From Parvibaculum sp039973015 (GTDB lineage: Bacteria; Pseudomonadota; Alphaproteobacteria; Parvibaculales; Parvibaculaceae), in NCBI RefSeq assembly GCF_039973015.1, contig NZ_JBDWLT010000006.1, positions 28,160-92,159 on the forward strand: a DNA stretch of 64,000 nt. Reading direction: 5' to 3'. The notes under the pieces are model-generated. The model had not been told where the DNA came from. It did not search any database and worked only from the letters and a program-made list of their open reading frames with translations. How positions within the stretch are numbered: the first letter of the stretch is position 1; every line of letters begins with the position of its first letter. The translations under genes were made by a program, and so were the position numbers. Below are positions 48,081-57,059 of this stretch, piece by piece.

Positions 48081-48113
48081 GTTTCGGAAGCGGGCGCGGG
48101 GCCCGCCGCCAAA

Positions 48114-48281
48114 TCACTTGATCTTGGTTTCCTTGAACTCGACATGCTTGCGAGCGACGGGATCGTATTTCTTGATGACCATCTTTTCGGTCATGGTGCG
48201 GCTGTTCTTCTTCGTGACGTAGAAGTAGCCGGTGCCCGCTGTGCTTTCGAGCTTGATCTTGATTGAAGCTGGCTTCGCCAT
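48114..48281 (-). CDS. rpmG: 50S ribosomal protein L33
   Basis: A 55-residue ribosomal protein, MAKPASIKIKLESTAGTG, then YFYVTKKNSRTMTEKMVI, ending KHVEFKETKIK: the full L33 family sequence. The N-terminal half binds 23S rRNA near the E site. It lacks the CxxC pairs of zinc-binding L33, so it is the zinc-independent type. The ATG follows AAGGA at nine bases. It lies convergent to the divK-pleD operon, as is common in alphaproteobacteria. Confidence 0.96.
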   Translation of the reverse strand: MAKPASIKIKLESTAGTGYFYVTKKNSRTMTEKMVIKKYDPVARKHVEFKETKIK

Positions 48282-48449
48282 CTCGCGAAATCCTTGCGTT
48301 GCGCGGGCGGCGTGCCCGCGAGGCCATAGTTGCGCAATCCAGCGCGAAGCCGGGAATATGCGGAATTGCGCGCAGGCTACTCAGGCGGCGGCGGAAGTCA
48401 AGCGGAAGCCCGGATTGCCCGGCAAAACAACGGAAAATACCGGGTTTTC

Positions 48450-49631
48450 TCAGGGCGCGGGGGTGGCGCGCGGGGCGGTGAAATAGCGCCAGCCCGCGAT
48501 TGCGACATAGAGCGCGCACAGGCTTGCCATGACGACAATCAGGCCATGCGGATCCCAGAGGTCCATGCCGATACCGGCCAGGGGCGGGCCGATGAGCGCG
48601 CCTGTCGAATACATCAGCACAAAGGCGGCATTGGCCGAGGCGAGGTCCGCACCGCGGAAACGCTGGCCGAGAAGTGTCAGCCCGACGGTATAGAGGCCGA
48701 CGACGACGCCGCCGAAAATGAAAAGCGTGGGCGCAAAAAGCCAGAGTCTGTGGGCGACCAGCGGGATTGCCGAAGCGCCGAGGACGCCGACAAGGGCGCA
48801 GACCAGCAGAACCAGACGGCGGTCGGTGCGGTCGGCCCAGATGCCGATGGGGATCTGGCAAAGGATGTTGCCCGCCGCGAAGATGGACAGCACGAAGGCG
48901 GCGGTCTGCTCGGTCATGCCGGTGCGGACGCCATAGACGGGCAGCAGATTGAAGATGTTTGTTTCGGTGGCGCCGTAGACGAGGCCGGCAAGGGTGGCGG
49001 CGGGGGCGACGATAAGGAAGCTCAGGAAACTCTTGCTCGGGCGCTCGGTGACGCGGGGCGCGAGGCCGCGCCCGAAAAGGACGAGGGGCACACCCGCAGC
49101 GAGAATCAATGCGCCGATGGTGGCGAAAGGCAGCAGGCCCTGCGTGCCGACCAGAAAGAGCAGCACGGGGCCGGAGGCGAAGCCGCATGACAGAACCGTG
49201 CCGTAAATGCCGATCAAGCGGCCACGGTTTTTCTCGTCCGCCAAGGTGTTCACCCAGAATTCGCTGACGACGAAAAGACCGGTGAGCGCAAGGCCGTTGG
49301 CGAAGCGGATCGGAAACCAGAGCCAGACATTGGGGAAGACGTAGTAGGCCGGCATCGCAATGGCCGAGACGAGAATGCAGGTGAGAAGAAACGGGATTGC
49401 CGGGATGCGCCGCAGAAGCGCCGGGATGAAGGGCGTCAGCAGGAAGGTGGCGAGCGCGGGCATCGCGGTGTTGAGGCCGATGATCGAGGCCGAGACGCCC
49501 TGACGCTCCATCAGCAGGGCGAGGAGCGGAATGGAGACGCCGAGGCCCATGCCAACGACCGAGATGCAGGCGATGACAGCGATGAGGCTGCGCCTGCGCT
49601 CGGCGGCGGTGAGGGGCGCGTCCTCGGACAT
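48450..49631 (-). CDS. MFS transporter
   Basis: An inner-membrane transporter of ~393 residues with 12 hydrophobic segments, of the YcaD-like/multidrug major-facilitator branch. Motif A-like loops are present: RFANGLALTGLFVVSEFWVNTLADEKNRGRLIGIYG between helices 4-5, and IGIWADRTDRRLVL between helices 8-9 (G-x-x-x-D-R-x-x-R-R). The start at MSEDAPLTAAERRR was preferred to an ATG 21 bases upstream; both are weakly supported. The cargo is unknown; the family often exports small toxic or amphipathic compounds. Confidence 0.9.
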   Translation of the reverse strand: MSEDAPLTAAERRRSLIAVIACISVVGMGLGVSIPLLALLMERQGVSASIIGLNTAMPALATFLLTPFIPALLRRIPAIPFLLTCILVSAIAMPAYYVFPNVWLWFPIRFANGLALTGLFVVSEFWVNTLADEKNRGRLIGIYGTVLSCGFASGPVLLFLVGTQGLLPFATIGALILAAGVPLVLFGRGLAPRVTERPSKSFLSFLIVAPAATLAGLVYGATETNIFNLLPVYGVRTGMTEQTAAFVLSIFAAGNILCQIPIGIWADRTDRRLVLLVCALVGVLGASAIPLVAHRLWLFAPTLFIFGGVVVGLYTVGLTLLGQRFRGADLASANAAFVLMYSTGALIGPPLAGIGMDLWDPHGLIVVMASLCALYVAIAGWRYFTAPRATPAP

Positions 49632-49726
49632 GGTGAGTTGTTTCCCGGTCATTGCCCAAAGGCGATAGCGCGTTTTTGCGGGTTTGTCATTGGTGTGGAC
49701 GGGAGGGGGCGAGTGTGTGCACTTAC

Positions 49727-49779
49727 CCCTCCCCGAAATTCGTTTCACGAATTTCGACCCTCCCACAGGGGGAGGGTGG
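49727..49779. repeat. dispersed intergenic repeat, copy R3 (subtype A)
   Basis: CCCCGAAATTCGTTTC-ACGAATTTCG followed by GACCCTCCC-ACAG-GGGGAGGGTGG, the same architecture as R1 (771-834) but with the inner loop shortened. It lies ten bases from the end of a NUDIX gene. Confidence 0.85.
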
Positions 49780-49789
49780 TCCAGGTGTC

Positions 49790-50464
49790 CTATGCCCGTA
49801 TGACGGGCTTGTCGTTGCGGTAGGAATAAAGCGGCACGCGGGAGCGGGTTTCGCCCTTGTGGCGGCGGGAGATTTCGTGGAGCACGAATTCCGTCACGTC
49901 GATAACGGGGAGTTTCAGGGCTTCCGAAATCTTGTACCAGCCGAGGTCTTCGAGTTCGCCGCTGCCTTTTACCTCGCCCGATGCGACTTCTGCGGAGGCG
50001 GCGAAGAAGCGCGCATGAAAGCGGATGGGGCTCGAAGCCGGCGTGATCGCGCGGGCGACGAAATCCAGCACATCGAGACGCGGAGCGACGCCGCGGTCAC
50101 GGAACGGTTCCCAGCCTTCGCCCGCGACGATGCCGACATCGCCGGGGGCGGCGACGATGAGGCCCGTCTCCTCGAAGGTTTCGCGGATGGCGGCGGCGGC
50201 AAGCGCCTCCGACTTTGCGCGGGAGGCGGCGGCGCTTTCCATCATGCGCGCGGTCTGGTGGCCGAAGCCTGTTGCGGTACGCACCCCCATGTCGCCCGCA
50301 TCGAGCTTGCCGCCGGGAAAGACGAAAGCATCCGGCACGAACTTCATGCGCGAATGACGCCGCCCCATGAGGATGCGCGGTTCGTTCTCTGCCGTGTCGA
50401 TGAGAACGAGGCTGGCGGCATCGCGCGGACGAATGCCGCGCTTGATGGTTTCGTGAGAGGTCAT
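49790..50464 (-). CDS. NUDT19-like NUDIX hydrolase (copy 1)
   Basis: A 224-residue NUDIX protein: GIRPRDAASLVLIDTAENEPRILMGRRHSRMKFVPDAFVFPGGKLD and, after an insertion of ~35 residues, AAIRETFEETGLI. The insertion splits the NUDIX box (normally GG-x5-E-x7-REUxEExGU) as in the NUDT19/RP2 group, which hydrolyse coenzyme A esters. Its closest relative here is the adjacent upstream gene, so the two arose by tandem duplication or belong to one functional pair. Four bases separate them. The acyl-CoA-rich gene content of the window is consistent with a CoA-linked substrate, which is unproven. Confidence 0.88.
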   Translation of the reverse strand: MTSHETIKRGIRPRDAASLVLIDTAENEPRILMGRRHSRMKFVPDAFVFPGGKLDAGDMGVRTATGFGHQTARMMESAAASRAKSEALAAAAIRETFEETGLIVAAPGDVGIVAGEGWEPFRDRGVAPRLDVLDFVARAITPASSPIRFHARFFAASAEVASGEVKGSGELEDLGWYKISEALKLPVIDVTEFVLHEISRRHKGETRSRVPLYSYRNDKPVIRA

Positions 50465-50468
50465 GACG

Positions 50469-51236
50469 TCAATCCGCAATGGCGTCGCGGATCGCGTTGC
50501 CATTTCTGAAGTGGACAAAGGGAACGGCGCGGCGGCGCTGTGCGGCGGTGGAGAGCGCGAGGCGTTCGTCGATCTCGTCCAGCACGACGCGGGTGATGTT
50601 CGGCAGGTCGAGGCCGCGCGCATCGTCGAGCGTCAGCCAGTGAAGGCCCTGCAATTCGCCCGAGCCCGTGACCTTGGCGGGATCGCCCTGGATCGCTTCC
50701 GCATCGGCGATGAAGAAACGCGTGTCGAAGCGGCGCGTACGATAGGGCGGGGTGATGGCGCGGGCAACGAAGTCGAGCGAACCGAGCGCGGGCGCGACAC
50801 CTTGTGCGAAGTATTCGTTCCAGTCGGGATGCTTGCTTTTCTGGAGCGCGGTGATCGGCTTGCCGAGAATGAGGCCGGTTTCCTCGAAGGTTTCGCGGAT
50901 GGCGGCCATGGCGAGCGCGCGGGCGCGAAGTTCGGAGGGCTTGCCCCGCATACGCACAAGAAGGCGGCGGGTGACGGGATCGCGAAGCTCCTGCGCGGGC
51001 TTCACGCGGCTGTCCGCGCGGTCGACGCGGCCACCGGGGAAGACAAACTTGTTCGGCATGAATTTATGGTCCGCGTGACGCTGGCCCATGAGCACCTGCG
51101 GCTGCGCGGCATCGCGGCGGACGATGATGAGGGTCGAGGCATCGCGCGGACGCACGGCCTTTCCCTGGGTCGCCTCGCGATATTCCTGCTCGCGCGATTT
51201 CTTCGGGTCGAAGATCGCCCGTTGTTCCTCCGCCAT
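50469..51236 (-). CDS. NUDT19-like NUDIX hydrolase (copy 2)
   Basis: A 255-residue paralogue of the next gene, sharing VRPRDASTLIIVRRD, MGQRHADHKFMPNKFVFPGGRVD, AMAAIRETFEETGLILG, FVARAITPPYRTRRFDTRFF and GSGELQGLHW. It has a ~30-residue longer N-terminus and a longer insertion (~45 residues) inside the NUDIX box. REtfEE provides the metal-binding glutamates. The start at MAEEQRAIF is chosen because the frame further upstream runs through a dispersed repeat. It is the first gene of the two-gene unit, which is bounded by repeats R4 and R3. Confidence 0.88.
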   Translation of the reverse strand: MAEEQRAIFDPKKSREQEYREATQGKAVRPRDASTLIIVRRDAAQPQVLMGQRHADHKFMPNKFVFPGGRVDRADSRVKPAQELRDPVTRRLLVRMRGKPSELRARALAMAAIRETFEETGLILGKPITALQKSKHPDWNEYFAQGVAPALGSLDFVARAITPPYRTRRFDTRFFIADAEAIQGDPAKVTGSGELQGLHWLTLDDARGLDLPNITRVVLDEIDERLALSTAAQRRRAVPFVHFRNGNAIRDAIAD

Positions 51237-51342
51237 CACTTCATCCCTGTTCTTACGATTGCTTGTTGGGAACAGGATGCCCGGGAGGAGGCGGCAGAGT
51301 CCAGCCGGGCAGGCGATGGCGCGTTCGTCCGGGAGAGCGGAG

Positions 51343-51430
51343 TCCCCCTCCCCAAACCGCCCATCTTTGTCTGCATTTGCAGACAAGCTGCAAAATGGGC
51401 GGTTTGACCCTCCCTCAAGGGGAGGGTGGC
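51343..51430. repeat. dispersed intergenic repeat, copy R4 (subtype B)
   Basis: CCCCTCCCCAAACCGCCCAT, then the palindrome GTCTGCA-TT-TGCAGAC, then GCTGCAAAATGGGCGG-TTT-GACCCTCCC-TCAA-GGGGAGGGTGG. Its inverse lines up block by block with R2 (1187-1276). Confidence 0.85.
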
Positions 51431-51457
51431 AGGAAGAATGAGCAGGAGGACGCGGCG

Positions 51458-51874
51458 TCAATCCTCCTGCGTGTTTCCGTCGAAGCCGTGCATGCGCAGC
51501 GCCCATTGCCAGCCGACGACCGCACCCTTGATGCGGGGCAGGAACCAGAGCGAGAGCAGCAGCGTGAGCGCAGGCCAGATCGTGGCGTGGACCCAGAGCG
51601 GCGGGAGATATTCGAGTTCGAGCCAGAGCATCATCGGGACGACGATGTGGCCCACAACCATGATGGTGAAATAGGGCGGGGCATCATCCGCCTGATGGTG
51701 GTGCAGATCCTCGCCGCAATCCGGGCAATTGTCCGCGACCTTCAGGAATTTGCGGAACATGTTACCGCGACCGCAAGCCGGACAATGGCCGCCGAAGCCG
51801 CGCAATATGGAGACGAGCGCCGGACGGCGGGCGGGCTCGGCAGCTTCGTAGGTGCGGGTATCGGTCATGTCCAT
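51458..51874 (-). CDS. DUF983 zinc-ribbon membrane protein
   Basis: A 138-residue DUF983 protein. A zinc ribbon HCPACGRGNMFRKFLKVADNCPDCG (two CxxC pairs) is followed by DLHHHQADDAPPYFTIMVVGHIVVPMM and two transmembrane segments. The family is near-universal in alphaproteobacteria, often near rnr or ctaG-type genes, with no proven function. ATGs at 51874 and 51868 are both possible. It lies 113 bases after rnr on the same strand. Confidence 0.9.
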   Translation of the reverse strand: MDMTDTRTYEAAEPARRPALVSILRGFGGHCPACGRGNMFRKFLKVADNCPDCGEDLHHHQADDAPPYFTIMVVGHIVVPMMLWLELEYLPPLWVHATIWPALTLLLSLWFLPRIKGAVVGWQWALRMHGFDGNTQED

Positions 51875-51987
51875 CTGGTACTCACGGCAGCGATAGTGGA
51901 TGCCCCACCAAAATGGTCGGAAAACGCATTTGATAATATGTGGCAGGTTGCCGCGCGTCAGGGCGCGCGACCTGGCCCGGAATCACC

Positions 51988-54342
51988 CTAGCGGCGCTTG
52001 CCGCGCGGGGCCTTGCGAGGTGATTTGCCATATTTACCGCGCGCCGGTCCACCACGGCCGGAGGGCGCGCGGGAGCGGCTGCCCTTTCCCGCATTTGGTG
52101 GCGCCTCGCCGCCGCCTTCGAGCAGCTCGAAGCGCAAGCCCCCGGTGACGGGGACGGCCTCCGCCAGACGGACGCGAACGGCATCGCCCAGACGGTAAGC
52201 ATGGCGCGTGCGCTCGCCGACAAGGGCGTGGATGATCTCGTCGTGATGGAAGAAGTCGCGACCGAGCGTCGAGACCGGAACGAAGCCATCGGCGCCGGTC
52301 TCGTCGAGCTTCACGAAAAGGCCGAAGCGCGTGACGCCGGAGACCCGGCCCGTGAACTCAGCGCCGATGCGCGCCTCAAGGAAGGCGGCAATGAAGCGGT
52401 CCTTCGAGTCGCGCTCGGCAATCATGGAGCGGCGCTCGGTGGTGGAGATGTGTTCGGCGATCTCGGTGAGTTCGGCCAGTTCGTTGTCGGTCTGGCCGTC
52501 TTTTCCGAAACCGAGACCCGCGATCAGCGCGCGATGGACGGTAAGGTCCGCATAGCGGCGAATGGGTGAGGTGAAGTGTGCATAGCGGCGCAGGTTGAGG
52601 CCGAAATGGCCGATATTGTCGGGCGAGTAGACGGCTTGCGCCTGAGAGCGAAGCACGACATCGGACACCATGCGGTCATGCTCGGTGCCATCGACTTCCT
52701 TCAGGATGCGATTGAAATTCGCGGGGCGGATGTTTTCGCCCTTGGTGAAGCTGAGGTTCAGCGTGGCGAGAAATTCAGCGAGTGCGACGAGCTTCTCGCG
52801 CGAGGGCGCATCGTGGATGCGATAGATGACCTTGCGGTGCTGCGCCTCGGCCGTTTCGGCGGCGCAGACATTCGCCTGGATCATGAACTCCTCGATGAGC
52901 TTCATCGATTCGAACTTGTCGCCAATGCGCACGCCCGAGATGCGTCCATCGGGGCCGATGTCGATCTTGTGTTCGGGGAGATCGAGGTCGAGCGGCGCGC
53001 GGGCCTCGCGAGCCTTCGAGATGATGCGGTAGGCCGCCCATAGCGGCTTCAGCACGGGATCGAGCAGGGGGCCTGCGGCGTCGTCCGCGCGGCCGTCGAT
53101 CGCTTCCTGCACCTGTTTGTAGCTGAGGCTGGCGGCAGAGCGCATGAGACCGCGAATGAACTCATGGCCGCGCTTGTTGCCGTTCCTGTCGAAGACCATG
53201 CGCACGGCGAAGCAGGCGCGGTCCTCGCCCTCGACCAGAGAGCAGAGATCGTTCGAGATGCGCTCGGGCAGCATCGGCACGACGCGGTCCGGGAAATAGG
53301 TGGAGTTGCCACGCTTGCGGGCTTCGCGGTCCATCTGCGAGCCGGGCTTCACATAGGCCGCGACATCGGCGATGGCGACAATGGCGACGACGCCGCCTTC
53401 GTTTTTCGGATCGTCATCGGGCGCGGCCCAGACGGCATCGTCATGGTCGCGCGCATCCGCCGGGTCGATGGTGATGAGGGGAATGTCGCGCAGGTCCGTG
53501 CGGCCCTTGAGGCCCTGATGCTTCGCGGCTTCGGCTTCCGCGACCACCTCGCCGGGGAAATCGTCCGGGATGCCATGCGCGTGGATGGCGATGAGGCTGA
53601 TCGAGCGCGGGTCTTCGCTGTCGCCGAAGATCTCGCGGATGCGGGCGCGAGAGAGGCCATAGCGCTTGCCGGGGATGGTTTCGCCGAGGACGAGATTGCC
53701 GTCTTCCGCGCCGTTCACATCTTCGGGTGCGATCTCGTATTCGTTGCGGGCCTTCTTTTCGACGGGGACGAGGCGCCCGCCCTTTCCCCTGGGGTTCTTG
53801 CGGTAGAGGCCGAGGATGCGTTCCGCGCCCTTGCCGACGCGGCGGATGACGCGGGCCTCGTAAGGATAGGCTTCGCCTTCGTCCTCCACCTTTTCGAGAC
53901 GGACGAGAACACGGTCTCCGACACCGGCGGGCGGTTCGTCATAGTCGCGCTTCCGGCGCGAGGTGTCCGGCGCGATGACGATGAGGGGCGGTTGCTCCTC
54001 GCCCGGCCATGAGACGGGGCGCGCGATCAACTCGCCATCGGTGTCGGTATGGGTGATCTCGACGACGGTGACGGGCGGCAGTTCATCGGTGCGGCGAAGG
54101 TTTTTTGCCTCGTCGCGCGCGATGACGCCTTCCTCCGTCATGGCCTTCAGCAATTGCTTCAGGGGGATGCGGTCGTCGCCCTTCACATTGAAGGCGCGGC
54201 CGATTTCGCGCTTCGATGTCTTGCCGGGATTGTCGGCGAGGAAGGCGAGGATTTCCTCGCGCGAGGGCACACCGCCGCCGGTTTTCTTTTTGCCGGTTGC
54301 AGGTTTTTTCGGTGCCCCCCGTCCGGGCTTGCGTTCGGCCAA
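51988..54342 (-). CDS. rnr: ribonuclease R
   Basis: A processive 3'-5' exoribonuclease that degrades structured RNA. About 784 residues: helix-turn-helix N-terminus, cold-shock domains, the RNB catalytic domain beginning ITIDPADARDHDDAVWA (metal Asp residues) with FPDRVVPMLPERISNDLCSL and YAHFTSPIRRYADLTVHR, then an S1 domain (GAEFTGRVSGVTRFGLFVKLDE). It ends in an Arg/Gly/Lys-rich tail. The TTG at 54342 has GGCGGA six bases upstream; a TTG at 54348, overlapping the topA stop in TTGA, is the alternative. It is coupled to topA. Confidence 0.96.
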   Translation of the reverse strand: MAERKPGRGAPKKPATGKKKTGGGVPSREEILAFLADNPGKTSKREIGRAFNVKGDDRIPLKQLLKAMTEEGVIARDEAKNLRRTDELPPVTVVEITHTDTDGELIARPVSWPGEEQPPLIVIAPDTSRRKRDYDEPPAGVGDRVLVRLEKVEDEGEAYPYEARVIRRVGKGAERILGLYRKNPRGKGGRLVPVEKKARNEYEIAPEDVNGAEDGNLVLGETIPGKRYGLSRARIREIFGDSEDPRSISLIAIHAHGIPDDFPGEVVAEAEAAKHQGLKGRTDLRDIPLITIDPADARDHDDAVWAAPDDDPKNEGGVVAIVAIADVAAYVKPGSQMDREARKRGNSTYFPDRVVPMLPERISNDLCSLVEGEDRACFAVRMVFDRNGNKRGHEFIRGLMRSAASLSYKQVQEAIDGRADDAAGPLLDPVLKPLWAAYRIISKAREARAPLDLDLPEHKIDIGPDGRISGVRIGDKFESMKLIEEFMIQANVCAAETAEAQHRKVIYRIHDAPSREKLVALAEFLATLNLSFTKGENIRPANFNRILKEVDGTEHDRMVSDVVLRSQAQAVYSPDNIGHFGLNLRRYAHFTSPIRRYADLTVHRALIAGLGFGKDGQTDNELAELTEIAEHISTTERRSMIAERDSKDRFIAAFLEARIGAEFTGRVSGVTRFGLFVKLDETGADGFVPVSTLGRDFFHHDEIIHALVGERTRHAYRLGDAVRVRLAEAVPVTGGLRFELLEGGGEAPPNAGKGSRSRAPSGRGGPARGKYGKSPRKAPRGKRR

Positions 54343-54344
54343 GA

Positions 54345-57059
54345 TCAATCCGCCATTTCAGTGGCTGTGCCGGCTTTTTTGGCTGTCTTCGCCGCCGGCT
54401 TTTTTGCGGCGGGCTTTTTAGGTGCGGCCTTCTTCGCCGCAGTCTTTTTGGCGGGGGCCTTTTTCGCGGGCGCTTTCTTCTTTGCGGCGGGCTTTTTTGC
54501 GGCGGGCTTTTTTTCCGCTGCTTCCTTCTTTTTCGCGGGGGCCTTCTTCTTGCCCTTGCCTGTTTTCACTTCCTTCTCTGCGACGAGGGCAAGCGCCTCT
54601 TCAAGCGTCACGTCTTCGGGCACGGCAGATCTGGGCAGCGTGGCGTTGGTGCGGCCATGTTTGATGTAGGGGCCGTATTTGCCTTCACGGACCTGCACGG
54701 GCTTGCCGCTGTCTGGATGTTCGCCCAGTTCCTTCAGGATCTTGCCTGCGCGTTCCTCGGCACGGGCGATCTTTTCGGCGAGCACGGTGACGGCGCGATT
54801 GAGACCGATGTCGAAAAGTTCTTCCGGGTCTTTCAGGTTCGCATAGGTGCCGTCATGCAGGACGAAGGGACCGAAGCGGCCAAGGCCCGCCGTGATCTTC
54901 TTGCCGGTTTCGGGGTGGATGCCGACTTCGCGCGGAAGCGTGAGCAGGCGCAGCGCCGTATCGAGATCGACATCGGCCGCCGAGGTCTTGGCGGGGAGGC
55001 CGCTGCGCTTGGGCTTTTCATCTTCGGCGAGTGGTGCGCGCTCGACATAGGGCCCGAAGCGGCCGCGCTTGAGCGAGACTTCGGCACCCGTTTCCGGGTC
55101 GGTGCCAAGTACGCGGTCGCCCTGTGCCTCTTCGCCTTCGGCACCGACGGTGAGCTGGCGCGTGAACTTGCAATCGGGATAGTTGGAGCAGCCGACGAAG
55201 GCGCCGAAGCGGCCAACCTTCAGCGACAGGCGGCCATCCTCGCAGGAAGGGCATTTGCGCGGGTCGGAACCGTCGCCCTTGTCGGGGAAGACGTGAGGGC
55301 CCAGCACATCGTTCAGCCGGTCGAGAACTTCCGTGATGCGGAGTTCCGTCGCCTCGGCGACGGCGCCGGTGAAGTCCTTCCAGAATTCGCGCAGCAGATC
55401 CTTCCAGTCGAGTTCGCCGGCCGAGACCTTGTCGAGCTTTTCCTCCAGCGCGGCAGTGAAGTCGTATTCGACGTAGCGCGAGAAGAAATTTTCGAGGAAG
55501 GCGGTGACGAGGCGTCCCTTGTCCTGCGGCACGAGGCGCTTCTGGTCCATGCGGACATAGTCACGGTCACGCAGGGTTTGCAGCGTGGAGGCATAGGTGG
55601 ACGGACGGCCGATGCCGAGTTCTTCCATGCGTTTGACGATGCTCGCTTCGGTGAAGCGGGGCGGGGGCTCAGTGAAATGCTGTTCCGGGCGGACCTTCTC
55701 AAGGCCGAGCTTGTCGCCGCTTGCGACCTTGGGCAGACGGTTGCCTTCATCCGCATCGTCCGGTTCGTCGCGGCCTTCCTGGTAGAGGCGCAGGAAGCCG
55801 TCGAAGACGATGACGGAGCCGGTAGCGCGCAGGTTGATCGGCGCGTCGTTTGCCTCGATCTCGATGGTGGTGCGTTCAAGCTGCACGCTTTCCATCTGGC
55901 TGGCGATGGTGCGGTTCCAGACCAGTTCGTAGAGGCGGCGCTGATCGTCGTCGAGACGCGAGGCGACGGATTTCGGCAAGCGGCTCAAGTCGGTCGGGCG
56001 GATCGCTTCATGCGCTTCCTGCGCGTTCTTCGCCTTGGTGTTGTAGATGCGCGGGCTGTCGGGGAGATAGGCCTCGCCGAACTCGTTGTTGATGACGGTG
56101 CGGGCCTGCGCGATCGCTTCGGGCGCGATCTGCACGCCGTCGGTTCGCATATAGGTGATGAGGCCGGTCGTTTCGCCGTCGATCTCGACGCCTTCATAGA
56201 GGCGCTGCGCGACCTGCATGGTGCGGCTGGCCGAGAAGCCGAGCTTGCGCGAGGCTTCCTGCTGGATCGTCGAGGTGGTGAAGGGCGGGTTCGGATTGCG
56301 CCGCGCGGGTTTGCTCTCGACCGACTTCACCGTGTAGCGCGAGGCCTTGATGCGGGCTTCGATCTCGTCGGCTGTCTTCTGGTCCGGTATGTCGAATTTT
56401 TCGAGCTTCTTGCCGTCGAGGGCGACGAGACGCGCGGCGAAGGGCGCATTCGCCGCCGACTTCATATCGGTTTCGACGGTCCAGTATTCCTGGCTGCGGA
56501 AGGCTTCGATTTCGAGTTCGCGCTCGCAGATGAGGCGGAGCGCCACAGACTGCACGCGGCCCGCCGAGCGCGAGCCCGGCAGCTTGCGCCAGAGAACGGG
56601 GGACAGGGTGAAGCCCACGAGGTAGTCGAGGGCGCGGCGCGCCAGATAGGCGTCGATCAGCTCCTTGTCGAGCCCGCGCGGATGCTCCATCGCCTCGGTG
56701 ACGGATTTCTTGGTGATGGCGTTGAAGACGACGCGCTGGACCTCGACGTCCTTCAGCACCTTCTTCTTGTTCAGGACTTCCAGGACATGCCAGGAAATTG
56801 CTTCGCCTTCGCGATCCGGGTCAGTTGCGAGGATCAGACGATCCGCGCCCTTAACGGCGGCGGCGATTTCGTTCAGGCGCTTCTGGGACTTCGCATCCAC
56901 ATCCCAGGCCATGGCGAAATCTTCGTCCGGCTGGACCGAGCCATCTTTCGAGGGCAGGTCGCGGACATGGCCGTAGGATGCGAGGACCTTGTAGTCCTTG
57001 CCCAGATATTTGTTGATCGTTTTCGCCTTGGCAGGCGACTCAACAATGACAACGTCCAT
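54345..57059 (-). CDS. topA: DNA topoisomerase I
   Basis: Relaxes negative supercoils. 904 residues. The TOPRIM domain opens VVIVESPAKAKTINKYLG with DPDREGEAISWH metal residues. The catalytic Tyr is in GLITYMRTDG (Y303), with the LGIGRPSTYASTLQTL region after it. At about 603-628 there is a four-cysteine finger (CPSC...CSNYPDC), followed by topoisomerase C-terminal repeats (GRFGPYVE, GRFGPFVLHDG, GKYGPYIKHG). The last ~75 residues are a Lys/Ala/Pro tail of KKPAAKK-type units, like a histone H1 tail, common in alphaproteobacterial TopA. It forms an operon with rnr downstream. Confidence 0.97.
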   Translation of the reverse strand: MDVVIVESPAKAKTINKYLGKDYKVLASYGHVRDLPSKDGSVQPDEDFAMAWDVDAKSQKRLNEIAAAVKGADRLILATDPDREGEAISWHVLEVLNKKKVLKDVEVQRVVFNAITKKSVTEAMEHPRGLDKELIDAYLARRALDYLVGFTLSPVLWRKLPGSRSAGRVQSVALRLICERELEIEAFRSQEYWTVETDMKSAANAPFAARLVALDGKKLEKFDIPDQKTADEIEARIKASRYTVKSVESKPARRNPNPPFTTSTIQQEASRKLGFSASRTMQVAQRLYEGVEIDGETTGLITYMRTDGVQIAPEAIAQARTVINNEFGEAYLPDSPRIYNTKAKNAQEAHEAIRPTDLSRLPKSVASRLDDDQRRLYELVWNRTIASQMESVQLERTTIEIEANDAPINLRATGSVIVFDGFLRLYQEGRDEPDDADEGNRLPKVASGDKLGLEKVRPEQHFTEPPPRFTEASIVKRMEELGIGRPSTYASTLQTLRDRDYVRMDQKRLVPQDKGRLVTAFLENFFSRYVEYDFTAALEEKLDKVSAGELDWKDLLREFWKDFTGAVAEATELRITEVLDRLNDVLGPHVFPDKGDGSDPRKCPSCEDGRLSLKVGRFGAFVGCSNYPDCKFTRQLTVGAEGEEAQGDRVLGTDPETGAEVSLKRGRFGPYVERAPLAEDEKPKRSGLPAKTSAADVDLDTALRLLTLPREVGIHPETGKKITAGLGRFGPFVLHDGTYANLKDPEELFDIGLNRAVTVLAEKIARAEERAGKILKELGEHPDSGKPVQVREGKYGPYIKHGRTNATLPRSAVPEDVTLEEALALVAEKEVKTGKGKKKAPAKKKEAAEKKPAAKKPAAKKKAPAKKAPAKKTAAKKAAPKKPAAKKPAAKTAKKAGTATEMAD

